DNA of 64,000 nucleotides. Source: Litorilinea aerophila. Lineage in GTDB: Bacteria; Chloroflexota; Anaerolineae; Caldilineales; Caldilineaceae. Below, piece by piece: positions 44,065 to 53,407 of the stretch. The position numbers were made by a program, and so were the translations under genes. The number at the start of each line of letters is the position of its first letter. The first letter of the stretch is position 1. The notes under the pieces are model-generated. The model was not told the origin of the DNA and did no database searches. It saw only the letters and a program-made list of their open reading frames with translations. Location: the NCBI RefSeq assembly GCF_006569185.2, contig NZ_VIGC02000024.1, positions 40,777 to 104,776 of the forward strand, in the 5' to 3' direction.

Positions 44065-45777
44065 CTACCGGTAATGGGGCGTGTCCTTCAGGTGATACTC
44101 CAGCAGATGTCCCCGCGCGCCCACGTAGAAGACCCCGGGCCGCCCCTCCACAATCTGGTACAGGTCGGGGATGGGTGGCGGATCCAGGTAGACGATGCGG
44201 TCGGTGCTCACATCCAGCTTGAAGAGATCCCGCTGGGTGACGCCGTAGATGTCCCCATCGCTGCCGGCCGTCAGGTGGATGATGCCATAGGTCTCGGGCA
44301 CGCCCATGAGGGGCGTGCCCCGGCTGCGTAGCTGCCAGTGCCGCACCACCTGCCGCTCCTCCCGGTCGAAGGCGAAGAGGTGGCCGGTGTCGGTACTGCC
44401 GTAGACCAGGCCGGTAGCCGGGCTCACCGCCAGGGAGGTGACAGCGATGGCCTCCGAAATCGGGATGCACTCGAAGACGCGCCGTTCCGCCGCCGGGTCA
44501 AAGAGGAAGAGCTTGCCCTGGGTGGTGGGGTCGATGCATCCCCGGCCGCCGCTGATGCTGGTGCCGCCGTAGACGAAGCGGTCGTCGGCGGCCACACTCT
44601 GGACGCTCTGGGCTTCGTCCCGGAAGACATGGAGGGCATCGGTGGCCGGGTCATAGCGTCCCAGGCCGCCGCCGGTGACGCCGTAGTCGGCCCGGCAGGC
44701 GATGTAGATGCGGTCATCCGGCCCCACCGCGTACTCGAAGGGCCGGTTCATCTGCTGGCCGAGCTGGCCGATGAGGCGCGGATTGGCGTCGGGTGCCTGC
44801 CCCTGCACCTCCGGCCGGGGGTTCCAGGGGCGGGTCGGGTCATAGACGGCCCAGTAGGCGCCTGTGTAGCTGCCCATGTAGAGCCGGTTGCCGTGGGCGA
44901 TGACGTCATAGATCTCGCCGTTGCCGAAGCCCACCCGGCCCAGGTCTTCCAGCCGGCGGCTGTTTGGATCGAAGCGGAAGAGGTGCATGGAGATGATGGT
45001 GCTGCCGTAGATGCAGCCGTCCGGCCCCTTGTTCAGCCCTACGATGTCGGTGGCGACCGACGGCTCGTACTGGAAGGTGCGGGTGACGCCGTCCACTGTG
45101 TAGGCGCGGCGGTAGAGATTCGCCTGGATCTCCCGGTGGACGCCGGTGGAGGTGGGCACCAGGGATGGCAGCTCCTCCAGCACCTGGCGCTGGCCGGTGG
45201 CCGGGTGAAAGGCGATGTGCTGGCCGGGCCGGGTGCGCACGATGGTACAGACGATGGCCCCTTCCTGGCTGACACCCTGGGGGCGGCACCAGATCTGCTG
45301 GCCGGGGACGATGGGCTCGGGCGCCTGACAGCCATGGTCCTGCCAGCTTTCGGTGACCGGGTCGAAGCTGACCAGATGGCCGTGGGGATGGGTGCCGATG
45401 TAGACCCGACCTTCCTCTCCCAGGATCGCGCCCACAAAGCGTTCGCCGCTCAAGGGGGGGAAGCCATGGGAGATCACCCGGCGCGTTTCCGGGTGCCACG
45501 ACAACAGCAGGTTGCCCGGCTGGTTCAGGCCGTGGTAAGTCTGAATCCAGACCCGGCCATCAGCTGGATCCACCACCAGGGAAAATTCCCGGGCGCCGAT
45601 GGGGTGCTGCTCCACCAGGGCGCCGCTGTCCGCGTCCACCGCGAAGAGGACGGCGCCCTCCTGCCCAAACTCACCCCCCCAGATCAGGTCCAGGCCCCGT
45701 ACCGGGTCATGGGAAAGCCACGGCCCCCCCATCCAACCGCCGACCACCGGCCGGCCCAGGTCGTAATAGATGCCCAT
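44065..45777 (-). CDS. Beta-propeller protein of unknown function
   Basis: 570 residues from MGIYYDLGRPVVGGWMGG, with GAGGA sites upstream; the longer frame runs into the LacI start. The sequence consists of repeated 40-60-residue blades ending in patterns like GRVYIGTHPHGHLVSFDP, GNRLYMGSYTGAYWAVYDP, DRIYIACRADYGVTGGGLG and TGLVYGSTDTGHLFAFDRE, i.e. a seven-bladed-like propeller. No signal peptide or catalytic motif is seen. It is divergent from a LacI regulator and faces a palindromic operator, so it is probably controlled by it, and may sense or process a carbohydrate. Confidence 0.75.
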   Translation of the reverse strand: MGIYYDLGRPVVGGWMGGPWLSHDPVRGLDLIWGGEFGQEGAVLFAVDADSGALVEQHPIGAREFSLVVDPADGRVWIQTYHGLNQPGNLLLSWHPETRRVISHGFPPLSGERFVGAILGEEGRVYIGTHPHGHLVSFDPVTESWQDHGCQAPEPIVPGQQIWCRPQGVSQEGAIVCTIVRTRPGQHIAFHPATGQRQVLEELPSLVPTSTGVHREIQANLYRRAYTVDGVTRTFQYEPSVATDIVGLNKGPDGCIYGSTIISMHLFRFDPNSRRLEDLGRVGFGNGEIYDVIAHGNRLYMGSYTGAYWAVYDPTRPWNPRPEVQGQAPDANPRLIGQLGQQMNRPFEYAVGPDDRIYIACRADYGVTGGGLGRYDPATDALHVFRDEAQSVQSVAADDRFVYGGTSISGGRGCIDPTTQGKLFLFDPAAERRVFECIPISEAIAVTSLAVSPATGLVYGSTDTGHLFAFDREERQVVRHWQLRSRGTPLMGVPETYGIIHLTAGSDGDIYGVTQRDLFKLDVSTDRIVYLDPPPIPDLYQIVEGRPGVFYVGARGHLLEYHLKDTPHYR

Positions 45778-45837
45778 TTCCTCTGTTCCTCCTCTGTGTG
45801 TGTTGTCCTGTGGGATGCCGCTCCTACGGCAGCTTAA

Positions 45838-45909
45838 ACGATACCCCTGACAAGTCGAATTTGACAAACAGGCTTCCTTTGAGGAATAATGAACGTAAGC
45901 GTTTACGTT
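45838..45909. promoter_or_regulatory. Divergent promoters and LacI-type operator
   Basis: Plus strand: TTGACA (45861-45866) and AATAAT (45885-45890), spacing 18, driving the LacI gene. Operator AACGTAAGCGTTTACGTT (45892-45909) is an 18-base near-perfect palindrome with the central CG typical of LacI-family sites, lying at the start point. Minus strand: TTGTCA (45867-45862) and TATCGT (45843-45838), spacing 18, for the beta-propeller gene, share the -35 region. Confidence 0.65.
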
Positions 45910-45956
45910 GAATTTTCGTTCATCCAATCTTTGTTCATCTCTCTGTTTCCTGGCCC

Positions 45957-47003
45957 GTGAGCGAATCATCCTCTGAAAAAAAACAGGCAGCGACCATGAA
46001 GGAAATTGCCAGGGCGCTGGGCGTCTCGGTGGCTACCGTCTCCCGGGCCCTGAACGACCAGCCCGGGGTGGGCGCGGAAACCCGGCGGCGCATCCTGGAG
46101 ATGAGCGAGAAGCTCAACTACGCCCCCCACGGCGCGGCCCGGGGCCTGGCCACCACCCAGACCCGCACCGCGGCCTTTTTGACCGTCCACCGGGCCCTGC
46201 CCCTGGATGCAGACTACTTCTACCAGCGCATCCTGCTGGGCGCCCAACAGGAGCTGACCCACCACGGCTATTACCTGATCGTGGCGGCCCTCTCGCCGGA
46301 GCAACTGGCCGATCTGCCCGGCCTGCCCCTGCTGCGGGAGCAACGGATCGACGGCGCCATCCTGGCCGGCCCCGAAATTCCTGCACGCCACATTCTGGCC
46401 CTGCGCGCCCAAAAGCTGCCTCTGGTGCTGGTGGACAACGCCCTGCCCCACACCCCCGTGGACTGCGTCCTCAGCGAGGACGAGGCCGGCGGGTACGCGG
46501 CCACGGCCCACTTGCTGGAGCACGGCCATCGGCAGGTGGCTGTATTGACCGGGCCCCTGGACTGGCCTTCCAACCGGGCCCGCTACCAGGGATATTGTCG
46601 GGCCATGGCCGAGAAGGGCCTGGCTCCGCTGGAGGTTCACGAGGCGGAGACCACCATCGACAGTGGCTACCGGGCCATGCAAACGGCGCTGGAGCGCCAC
46701 CCCCATCTGACCGCTGTCTTCGCAGTCAACGACTCCATGGCCATCGGCGCCATGCGCGCCGCCCGGGAAGCAGGCCGGGTTGTGCCCCGGGATCTGGCCG
46801 TGGTGGGTTTCGACGACATCGAGTGGGCCACCCATGCGGACCCACCCCTGACCACGGTCAAGATTCCCAAGCGGCAGATGGGCGCGGTGGCCGCACGGCG
46901 TCTGGTGACATTGATGGAACAACCGGAAGAAGTGCCCATCCGCAGCATGGTGGCCACCCAGCTGATCGTGCGGGCCTCCTGCGGCTGCCCAGGCGCATCG
47001 TAG
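45957..47003 (+). CDS. LacI-family transcriptional regulator
   Basis: 348 residues if started at the GTG at 45957; an ATG at 45996 is the other option and neither has a clear ribosome site. The helix-turn-helix is MKEIARALGVSVATVSRAL with hinge LNYAPHGAARGLATT. The effector domain is periplasmic-binding-protein-like, ending IRSMVATQLIVRASCGC. It should repress genes near the operator at 45892-45909, including itself and the beta-propeller gene. The following sugar transporter is a likely further target. Confidence 0.9.
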   Translation: MSESSSEKKQAATMKEIARALGVSVATVSRALNDQPGVGAETRRRILEMSEKLNYAPHGAARGLATTQTRTAAFLTVHRALPLDADYFYQRILLGAQQELTHHGYYLIVAALSPEQLADLPGLPLLREQRIDGAILAGPEIPARHILALRAQKLPLVLVDNALPHTPVDCVLSEDEAGGYAATAHLLEHGHRQVAVLTGPLDWPSNRARYQGYCRAMAEKGLAPLEVHEAETTIDSGYRAMQTALERHPHLTAVFAVNDSMAIGAMRAAREAGRVVPRDLAVVGFDDIEWATHADPPLTTVKIPKRQMGAVAARRLVTLMEQPEEVPIRSMVATQLIVRASCGCPGAS

Positions 47004-47167
47004 GCCTCTGCCCACCCCTGGCCCATGCATGGCCAGGGGCGACCTGTCTGTGCGCTTGACTTGGCGTGGTTGCAACAGAACGCCGCCGTACCCCTTTCGG
47101 TACGGCCACCCTGTCCAAATTCCATTTTCGTTTTCCTTTTCGTTCACAAGAACCAAGGAGAATCCCC

Positions 47168-48499
47168 ATGAACATCCGAACCCTACGTTCCCTCATCTGG
47201 CTGGTGGCCGTGGCCCTGTTCCTGGCTGGCTGTCCGGCAGCGCCCGTGGCACCGGGAGGACAGGCTCCTGCCTCTTCTGCCGGCGAAGGCAAGGTCCAGA
47301 TCAAGCTGGCCACCTGGGCCGGCGTGGACGAGGCCAACGAGCTCCAGGCCATCCTGGACGAGCTGAACGCTGCCTCTGAGACCTATGAGATCATCCAGGA
47401 GTCCAGCCCGGCCGAGTATTGGACCAAGCTCCAGACCACCGTGGCGGCCGGTACCGCGGCCGACCTCATGTGGATGGACCAGGAGCACCTGCCCGACTTT
47501 GCGGCCCGAGGTGCATTGCTGGACATCACCGACCGCCTGGAGAACGACGACCATCCGGCCGCGGACCTGACCGACTACTTCCCCGCCGCGCTGGAGCGCT
47601 ACACCTACCAGGGGAAGCACTACGGCCTGCCCTGGATCGCCATGCCGGTGATGCTCTACGTCAACCTGGACCACCTGGAGGCCGCCGGCTACAGCGAGGA
47701 TCAGGTCAACGATTGGACCTGGGCCGACTTTGCCGAAGCCTGTGTGGCCATGACCCTGGACAGCAACGGCAACCACCCGGGCGACAGCGACTTCGACCGC
47801 ACCGAGGTGCAACAGTACGGTTTCAGCATCGTGCCGGGCTGGCCGCCCCTGCAGATGTGGATCTGGCAGGCCGGCGGTGAAGTCATCAGCGAGGACCTCA
47901 CCCAGTCGCCCATCGATACGCCCGAGGCGCTCCAGGGCGCCCAGTACGTGGCCGACCTGGTGGCGTCCGGCTGCACGCCGGAGCAGTCGGTGATCAGCGA
48001 GCGGGGTTTCGGCGAGATGATGAAGGCCGGCACCGTCTCCATGTTCATGGGCGGCGCGGCGGACGACTTCGAGCGCACCGAGGGCAAGCGCATCAAGGCC
48101 TTCCTGCTGCCCCAGGGGCCCGTCAGCCGGGACACCTGGGCCTGGATCGGCGGCATGAGCATCAACGCCAACACCGCCAACCCGGACGTGGCCTATGAGG
48201 CCTTCATGGACCTGACCGAGGCCATCCACCACTGGAAGGTCCCGGCCCCGCGCCGCTCCCTGGCCACCCGGGAGGGTATCGTGGCCGCCACGCCCTACAA
48301 GGAGATCTCGGCCGATAACATCATCGCCAACATGGAGCACATGCGGGCGCCCCGCATCTTCCCCGGCTACGCCCAGTGGGCCACCGTCTTTGGCGAGCGC
48401 TACGTAGATCCCCTGGTGCGGGGCAACGCTACGCCGGAGGAACTGGCGGGTGAGGTGCGGCCGCTGCTGGAGGAGATCCTGGCCGAGGCCGGGCAGTAA
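47168..48499 (+). CDS. Extracellular sugar-binding lipoprotein of ABC transporter (Sec-type signal)
   Basis: 443 residues from MNIRTLRSLIWLVAVALFLA, with CAAGGAG upstream. The N terminus has a Sec lipoprotein signal with lipobox LAGC rather than a twin-arginine motif, unlike the other two binding proteins here. The mature part starts VQIKLATWAGVDEANELQA and is a family 1 solute-binding protein. It is the first gene of transporter 3 and lies 164 bases after the LacI gene. Confidence 0.92.
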   Translation: MNIRTLRSLIWLVAVALFLAGCPAAPVAPGGQAPASSAGEGKVQIKLATWAGVDEANELQAILDELNAASETYEIIQESSPAEYWTKLQTTVAAGTAADLMWMDQEHLPDFAARGALLDITDRLENDDHPAADLTDYFPAALERYTYQGKHYGLPWIAMPVMLYVNLDHLEAAGYSEDQVNDWTWADFAEACVAMTLDSNGNHPGDSDFDRTEVQQYGFSIVPGWPPLQMWIWQAGGEVISEDLTQSPIDTPEALQGAQYVADLVASGCTPEQSVISERGFGEMMKAGTVSMFMGGAADDFERTEGKRIKAFLLPQGPVSRDTWAWIGGMSINANTANPDVAYEAFMDLTEAIHHWKVPAPRRSLATREGIVAATPYKEISADNIIANMEHMRAPRIFPGYAQWATVFGERYVDPLVRGNATPEELAGEVRPLLEEILAEAGQ

Positions 48500-48603
48500 C
48501 GGTCCGCCCGGCGTCAGCTGGGTGGTGCATCGGACAAGGAGCAGTTGACGGCGAAGGGGGCAGACTGGTCCCACGGGTCTGTCCCCTTCCCAGGAGCATA
48601 TCC

Positions 48604-49608
48604 ATGATGCCTGAACTCTTTTCCCAGGCCTACCTGCCCACCCTGTTGCGCTACCTGTTCATCGCGGTGGGGATCGGCGTCACCATGCTGGTGCTCTACC
48701 AGGTGTTGACCCGGCTGGGGGTGCGCGCGGAGGCAGCCACCGGATACACCCTGATCACGCCCTGGCTGTTGGGCTTCCTGATCTGGACCGCGTTTCCCAT
48801 CCTGGCCTCCCTCTACCTGAGCTTCACCGAGTACAACGTCCTGCAGCCGCCCCAATGGGTGGGGTTGGAAAACTATGGCCGCATCTTCAGCCGGGACATC
48901 GACTTCTGGCCAGCGCTGCGCATTACGGTGCTCTATGCATTCCTGAGCGTGCCCCTGGGCGTGGCCGGCTCGCTGCTGGTGGCCATCCTGCTCAGCACCA
49001 ACATTCGGGGGCTGGGCATCTACCGGACCATCTACTACCTGCCCTCCATCGTGCCGGCGGTGGCCACGGCGCTGCTCTGGCGCTGGCTCTTCAACCCGGA
49101 CGCGGGGCTGTTGAACAACTTCCTGCGCCCGCTGTTGCGGCCGTTCAACCTGCCGCCGCCCAACTGGTTTGGCGACGAGCGCTTTGTGTTGCCCGCCTTC
49201 ATCATCATCAGCCTGTGGGGCATCGCGGGGGCCAACATGGTGATCTTTCTGGGCGCGCTGAAAAACGTGCCTCGCCACCTGCTGGAGGTGGCGGAGATCG
49301 ACGGGGCCAACGCCTGGCAGCGCTTCTGGGCGGTAACCCTCCCCCTGATCACGCCGGTGATCTTCCTCCAGCTGGTCATGGGCATCATCGGCGCGCTCCA
49401 GATCTTCACCGTGGCGGCCTTCATCCGCTATACCCCGGCTGCGGGTAAGTTCATGAACATCCTGATCTACCAGGCGGGCTTCCAGCAGTTCCGCATGGGC
49501 TACGCCAGCGCGCTGGCCTGGATCCTCTTCGCCATCATCCTGGGCCTGACCCTGCTGATCTTCCGCTCGTCTGAGGCGTGGGTCTACTATGAGACGACGA
49601 GAAAGTAG
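48604..49608 (+). CDS. Sugar ABC transporter permease, CUT1 MalF-type
   Basis: 334 residues (MMPELFSQAYLPTLL). An extra N-terminal helix (LPTLLRYLFIAVGIGVTMLVL) precedes the usual six, starting YTLITPWLLGFLIWTAFP. The docking loop is near VPRHLLEVAEIDGANAWQRF. CCAGGAG is upstream. It is the second gene of transporter 3. Confidence 0.93.
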   Translation: MMPELFSQAYLPTLLRYLFIAVGIGVTMLVLYQVLTRLGVRAEAATGYTLITPWLLGFLIWTAFPILASLYLSFTEYNVLQPPQWVGLENYGRIFSRDIDFWPALRITVLYAFLSVPLGVAGSLLVAILLSTNIRGLGIYRTIYYLPSIVPAVATALLWRWLFNPDAGLLNNFLRPLLRPFNLPPPNWFGDERFVLPAFIIISLWGIAGANMVIFLGALKNVPRHLLEVAEIDGANAWQRFWAVTLPLITPVIFLQLVMGIIGALQIFTVAAFIRYTPAAGKFMNILIYQAGFQQFRMGYASALAWILFAIILGLTLLIFRSSEAWVYYETTRK

Positions 49609-49677
49609 GGATTGGGTAATTCGGTGAGTGGGCTGTCAATCCCGGCAAAGTCAATTCTGGCAAAGTGAGGTGTTTGT

Positions 49678-50580
49678 ATGGCGCAGATGACGCAGGCAGG
49701 TCAGGCAATGTCCCAGAGAGGGGTGGCGTGGCGGGAGAGCCGCCGGCGTCGGACGCTGGTGGGGCAGGTGGTGGCGTACACGGTGGTGACCCTGGGCGCA
49801 GTGGTGCTCATGATTCCCTTCGCCTGGATGCTTTCCAGTTCCCTGAAGCCCCTGGACCAGGTCTTCGCCGACCCGCCCCAGTGGATCCCCAACCCGATCC
49901 AGTGGCACAACTACGTGGACGCCTGGACCGCGCTGCCCTTTACCCAGTTTTTGTTCAATACCCTTTTTATTACCCTGTTGGGCATGGCGGCCAGCATCTT
50001 CACCTCCGCGCTGGTGGCCTATGGCTTTGCCCGCTACCGTTTTCCCGGTCGGGACCTGCTCTTCATCGTCTTACTCTCCACCATGATGTTGCCCTACGTG
50101 GTGACCCTGATCCCGGCCTTCCTCATCTGGCGTACCTTGGGCCTGATCAACACCTATGATCCCCTGGTGATCGGCTCCCTGTTTGGGGGTGGGCCCTTCT
50201 TCATCTTCCTGATGCGCCAGTTCATGCTCTCGGTCCCCCTGGAGATGGAAGAGGCGGCCCGCATCGACGGCGCCAACACCTTCCAGATCTTCACCCGCAT
50301 CATGTTGCCCCTGGTGCGGCCTGCCCTGTTGGCCGTGGGCATCTTCAGCTTTCAGGGTTTCTGGAACGACTTTTTGGGTCCGTTGATCTACCTCAACGAC
50401 CTGCCCAAATACACCATGACCCTGGGCATGTTCTTCTTCGTGGGTGGGACCAGCGAAGCCCCCAAGTGGCACTGGCTGATGGCCATGTCCACCCTCATCG
50501 CGCTGCCCATCCTGGTGATCTTCTTCCTGGCCCAACGCCAGTTCATCGAAGGAGTCATGCTCACGGGCCTCAAAGGATAA
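49678..50580 (+). CDS. Sugar ABC transporter permease, CUT1 MalG-type
   Basis: 300 residues. About 35 cytoplasmic residues precede six membrane helices (VVAYTVVTLGAVVLMIPFA onward); the docking loop is VPLEMEEAARIDGANTFQIF and the C terminus is FIEGVMLTGLKG. GAGGTG lies upstream. It is followed by an intercistronic hairpin and the GH130-type gene. Confidence 0.93.
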   Translation: MAQMTQAGQAMSQRGVAWRESRRRRTLVGQVVAYTVVTLGAVVLMIPFAWMLSSSLKPLDQVFADPPQWIPNPIQWHNYVDAWTALPFTQFLFNTLFITLLGMAASIFTSALVAYGFARYRFPGRDLLFIVLLSTMMLPYVVTLIPAFLIWRTLGLINTYDPLVIGSLFGGGPFFIFLMRQFMLSVPLEMEEAARIDGANTFQIFTRIMLPLVRPALLAVGIFSFQGFWNDFLGPLIYLNDLPKYTMTLGMFFFVGGTSEAPKWHWLMAMSTLIALPILVIFFLAQRQFIEGVMLTGLKG

Positions 50581-50590
50581 AAAAATCAAA

Positions 50591-50667
50591 GCTCATCTCC
50601 CAAATGTGTGCGAACCTGTTTGGTCCGGCGAAACCGGGTGGGTAGCGCACATTTGTGGTAGATGAGC
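50591..50667 (+). repeat. Long intercistronic hairpin between permease and GH130 genes
   Basis: GCTCATCTCCCAAATGTGTG (50591 onward) pairs with CACATTTGTGGTAGATGAGC (ending 50667) around a 33-base loop. It lies just after the permease stop and before the ribosome site of the GH130 gene. A T-run is absent, so transcript stabilisation or partial termination is more likely than full termination. Confidence 0.6.
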
Positions 50668-50689
50668 CAAAATCAAAAGGAGCGATTCC

Positions 50690-51661
50690 ATGAGCTTTCG
50701 CCTGCAGCGGCACCCCCAGAGCCCGGTGATGATCCCGGATCCGACCTCCACCTGGGAGTGCTACAACGTCTTCAACCCGTCGGTCATCTACCACAACGGC
50801 CTGTTCCACATGCATTACCGGGCCCAGGGGCTAGATTGGGTGAGCCGCATCGGCTATGCCGTCAGCGTGGATGGCGTGCACTGGAACCGCCTGCGGGAAC
50901 CGGTCCTGGCACCTTCAGATGGGACCGACTCCCGGGGCATCGAGGATCCCCGAGTGGTGGCCCTGGATGATGCCTTCTACATGACCTACACTGCCTACGG
51001 CCGGGAATTTTTGGGCCAGGGAGAACCCACCCACCTGGGGGGCGGCATCCTGCCCATGATCGCCCGCAGCGAAAATCTGATCACCTGGGAGCGCATCGGC
51101 CCCATGGTGGTGGGGGAGGACAACAAGGACCATGTGCTCTTCCCCCGCAAGATCGGGGGGCGCTATGCGGCCTTCCACCGGCGCTGGCCCCACGTCTGGC
51201 TGGCCTACTCCGAGGATCTGCGCACCTGGCCGGAAGAATGGATGGCGCCCATCTACGGCCCCCGGCCGGACAACTGGTGGGATGCCACCAGCGTGGGCAG
51301 CAACGGCGTGCCCATCGAGACCGAGCACGGCTGGCTCTGCCTCAATCACGGCTACACCACCCAGGTGCATGACAGCGCCAACAGCCTGGGCCAGGGCAGC
51401 ACCGTGACCCGGGTCTACCGGCTGGGCGTCATCCTGCTGGATCTGGAAGATCCCACCCGGGTCATCAACCGGCCCAAGGAGCCCATCTTCTGGCCCGAGG
51501 AGCTGTGGGAGCTGCGGGGGGATGTGCCCAACGTGGTCTTCAGCAACGCCAATCCCGTGGTCGATGGCACCGTGTACGTCTACTACGGCGGCGCCGATCA
51601 CGTGATCGGCCTGGCCACCTGCAGCCTGGACGAGCTGGTGGATTACGCGCGATTTGGGTGA
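50690..51661 (+). CDS. GH130-family glycosidase/phosphorylase (beta-mannoside type)
   Basis: 323 residues, AAAGGAG before the ATG. Five-bladed propeller signatures include [20 protein letters not shown], the diagnostic [14 protein letters not shown], and [21 protein letters not shown]130 enzymes phosphorolyse or hydrolyse beta-1,4- or beta-1,2-linked mannosides. No signal peptide is present, so it acts on imported oligosaccharide. It directly follows the transporter genes, which probably import its substrate. Its stop lies just before a palindromic element. Confidence 0.88.
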   Translation: MSFRLQRHPQSPVMIPDPTSTWECYNVFNPSVIYHNGLFHMHYRAQGLDWVSRIGYAVSVDGVHWNRLREPVLAPSDGTDSRGIEDPRVVALDDAFYMTYTAYGREFLGQGEPTHLGGGILPMIARSENLITWERIGPMVVGEDNKDHVLFPRKIGGRYAAFHRRWPHVWLAYSEDLRTWPEEWMAPIYGPRPDNWWDATSVGSNGVPIETEHGWLCLNHGYTTQVHDSANSLGQGSTVTRVYRLGVILLDLEDPTRVINRPKEPIFWPEELWELRGDVPNVVFSNANPVVDGTVYVYYGGADHVIGLATCSLDELVDYARFG

Positions 51662-51668
51662 GTGAGTC

Positions 51669-51750
51669 GTAAATCCCGGCAGAAATTCGGCGATCGTATC
51701 CACCGGGGGGAGTGCCGCCGAATTTCTGCCGTGGGATTTACGCCAGACCG
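51669..51750. repeat. Dispersed palindromic element, copy 2 (bidirectional gene end)
   Basis: GTAAATCCCGGCAGAAATTC begins at 51669 and the inverted arm runs about 51716-51741, followed by GCCAGACCGTAGTA. TTA at 51738-51740 inside the right arm is the stop (TAA) of the sulfatase gene. The arrangement mirrors copy 1 at 8047: it sits between two convergent genes. Arms match almost perfectly apart from a two-base insertion. Confidence 0.85.
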
Positions 51751-53231
51751 TAGTAGTGCTTTGGGTCGGGTAGGGGCACCGGCCTGGCGTCCTCGGTGGA
51801 GATGCTCCAGTCCGCCAGACGCAGGCGTAGCTCTGCCAGCACATCCCGGTGCTGGGGTTCGTCCACCACGTTGACCAGCTCCCACGGGTCGTTGGCCAGG
51901 TCGTAGAGCTCGTCCCGATCCCCCATGGGGTCGTGGACGTACTTCCAGCGACGGGTGCGCACCATCTTGCGGCGGCCCTCCGCCTCCCGCCACTGCAGGG
52001 AGGCGATGAGGGTGCGGCGTCCCCAGGGCCGGGGAAAGCGTTCCAGGTCGGCCATGCGGAAGGGCGGGCCGCCGGCGCCATATTCGGCAAAGGCGGCGTC
52101 CCGGGGAGGCGCGTCGGTGACTGTGGGCAGGGGAGCTCCCTGTACGGTGGGGGGCACGTCCAGCCCCTGCAGGGTCAGCAGGGTGGGCAGCACATCCACC
52201 AGGTTGACCAGGCTGTCGTCCCGGCGGCCGGCCGGAATCTGGCCCGGCCAGGAGATCAGGAGGGGGACCCGGGTGAGGCAGTCGTAGAAGACGCCGCCCT
52301 TGCACTGCATGGCGTGCTCGCCCATGAAGTCGCCGTGGTCGGAGCAGAAGACCACGATGGTCTTCTCCCGAAGTCCCAGGGCTTCCAGCGCGTCCAGGAT
52401 CTGCCCCACGGCGTCGTCGATGAAGCGCACCATGCCGTAGTAGACGGCCATCAGCCCGTAGAGGTCCTCCAGCCGATCCTGCCGGACGCCCAGCATCTGG
52501 TACAGCACCCGGTTCCGCTCGGGCGCGCGGGGATCATCGAACTCATCGTCCCGCCAGGGAGGCAACTGGATCTGGTGGGGCGGGAAGAGGGCCGCGTACT
52601 GTTCCGGCGCCACCCAGGGCTCGTGGGGATCGGGGAAGGAGACCCAGAGCGCGAAGGGGTCGGCCCGATGCTGTTCCAGAAAGCGCACCGTTTGCCCCGC
52701 GATCAGGCCCGTCCCATAGTCTTCCAGGGGAAAGTTCGAGGTCCCGTAGGCGAAGCGTGGGTTTTGGGGGACCAGGGTACGGCGGAGCTCGTGGGCGGCG
52801 CGGATGCCCTCCAGGGGGCGAAACCAGGCCATTCCCCGGGTGGTGGGGTTGGCCGGCAGGCCGCCGTGGGAGATCTCGCACCAGGTATCGAAAAGGGCCA
52901 GATCGTCGGGCTCGGCGAAGCAGTGGTTTTTGCCGATGAGCCCCACGTGGTAGCCGGCCTCCTTCCACAGGCGGGGGCCGTGCACCGCGCCCCCGGGCAT
53001 CAGCGTCTCGTTGCGCCGGCCTCCGTGGCTGTGGGGATATTGGCCGGTCCAGAAAGAGATGCGGGCCGGCACGCAGAGCGGATGGGGGGTGAAGGCATGC
53101 TCGTAGCGCACACCCTCTTCGGCCAGCCGTTGCAAGTTGGGCGTGGTGCAGAAAGGGTTCCCGTACAGGTGGCTGGCCGTTGCCTTCATCTGGTCGACCA
53201 TGATGACCAGCACATTGGGGCGATCGTTCAT
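51738..53231 (-). CDS. Sulfatase (type I, formylglycine-dependent)
   Basis: 497 residues. The modification motif C-x-P-x-R is present as Cys53 in PLCVPARISFWTGQYPHSHG; Cys is converted to formylglycine by an FGE-type enzyme. Metal ligands are seen in VLVIMVDQMKAT, FCSDHGDFMGEHAM and WVSFPDPHEPWV. It lacks an obvious signal peptide, so cleavage of sulfate from an imported sulfated sugar is likely. It is convergent with the GH130 gene and heads its own transcript, starting from 53231 with an AGGAGG upstream. Confidence 0.9.
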   Translation of the reverse strand: MNDRPNVLVIMVDQMKATASHLYGNPFCTTPNLQRLAEEGVRYEHAFTPHPLCVPARISFWTGQYPHSHGGRRNETLMPGGAVHGPRLWKEAGYHVGLIGKNHCFAEPDDLALFDTWCEISHGGLPANPTTRGMAWFRPLEGIRAAHELRRTLVPQNPRFAYGTSNFPLEDYGTGLIAGQTVRFLEQHRADPFALWVSFPDPHEPWVAPEQYAALFPPHQIQLPPWRDDEFDDPRAPERNRVLYQMLGVRQDRLEDLYGLMAVYYGMVRFIDDAVGQILDALEALGLREKTIVVFCSDHGDFMGEHAMQCKGGVFYDCLTRVPLLISWPGQIPAGRRDDSLVNLVDVLPTLLTLQGLDVPPTVQGAPLPTVTDAPPRDAAFAEYGAGGPPFRMADLERFPRPWGRRTLIASLQWREAEGRRKMVRTRRWKYVHDPMGDRDELYDLANDPWELVNVVDEPQHRDVLAELRLRLADWSISTEDARPVPLPDPKHYYGLA

Positions 53232-53281
53232 TCTTCCTCCTGAGTAGGGCGTGTACCGGATTTCGGGGGTAGGTGATCTGC

Positions 53282-53309
53282 TTGACTTCCAGGTTACCGG
53301 AATTATACT
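53282..53309 (+). promoter_or_regulatory. Promoter of MNT/HEPN pair
   Basis: TTGACT (53282-53287) and TATACT (53304-53309) are spaced by 16 bases, close to a consensus sigma70 promoter. The coding region begins about 100 bases downstream at 53408. Confidence 0.6.
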
Positions 53310-53407
53310 GGTGGGTGGGTACGCATGTGGGTTATCAGGCCAGATTCACGTCCGGTTTTACATGAAGTTGAATAGACCGGCAAGTGTCTGGATATAAGGA
53401 GGCAGTG

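Noticed and set aside
49609..49677. Fourth copy of the 8047-type palindrome (AATCCCGGCAAAG)
   Set aside because: Only about ten bases match and there is no inverted arm.
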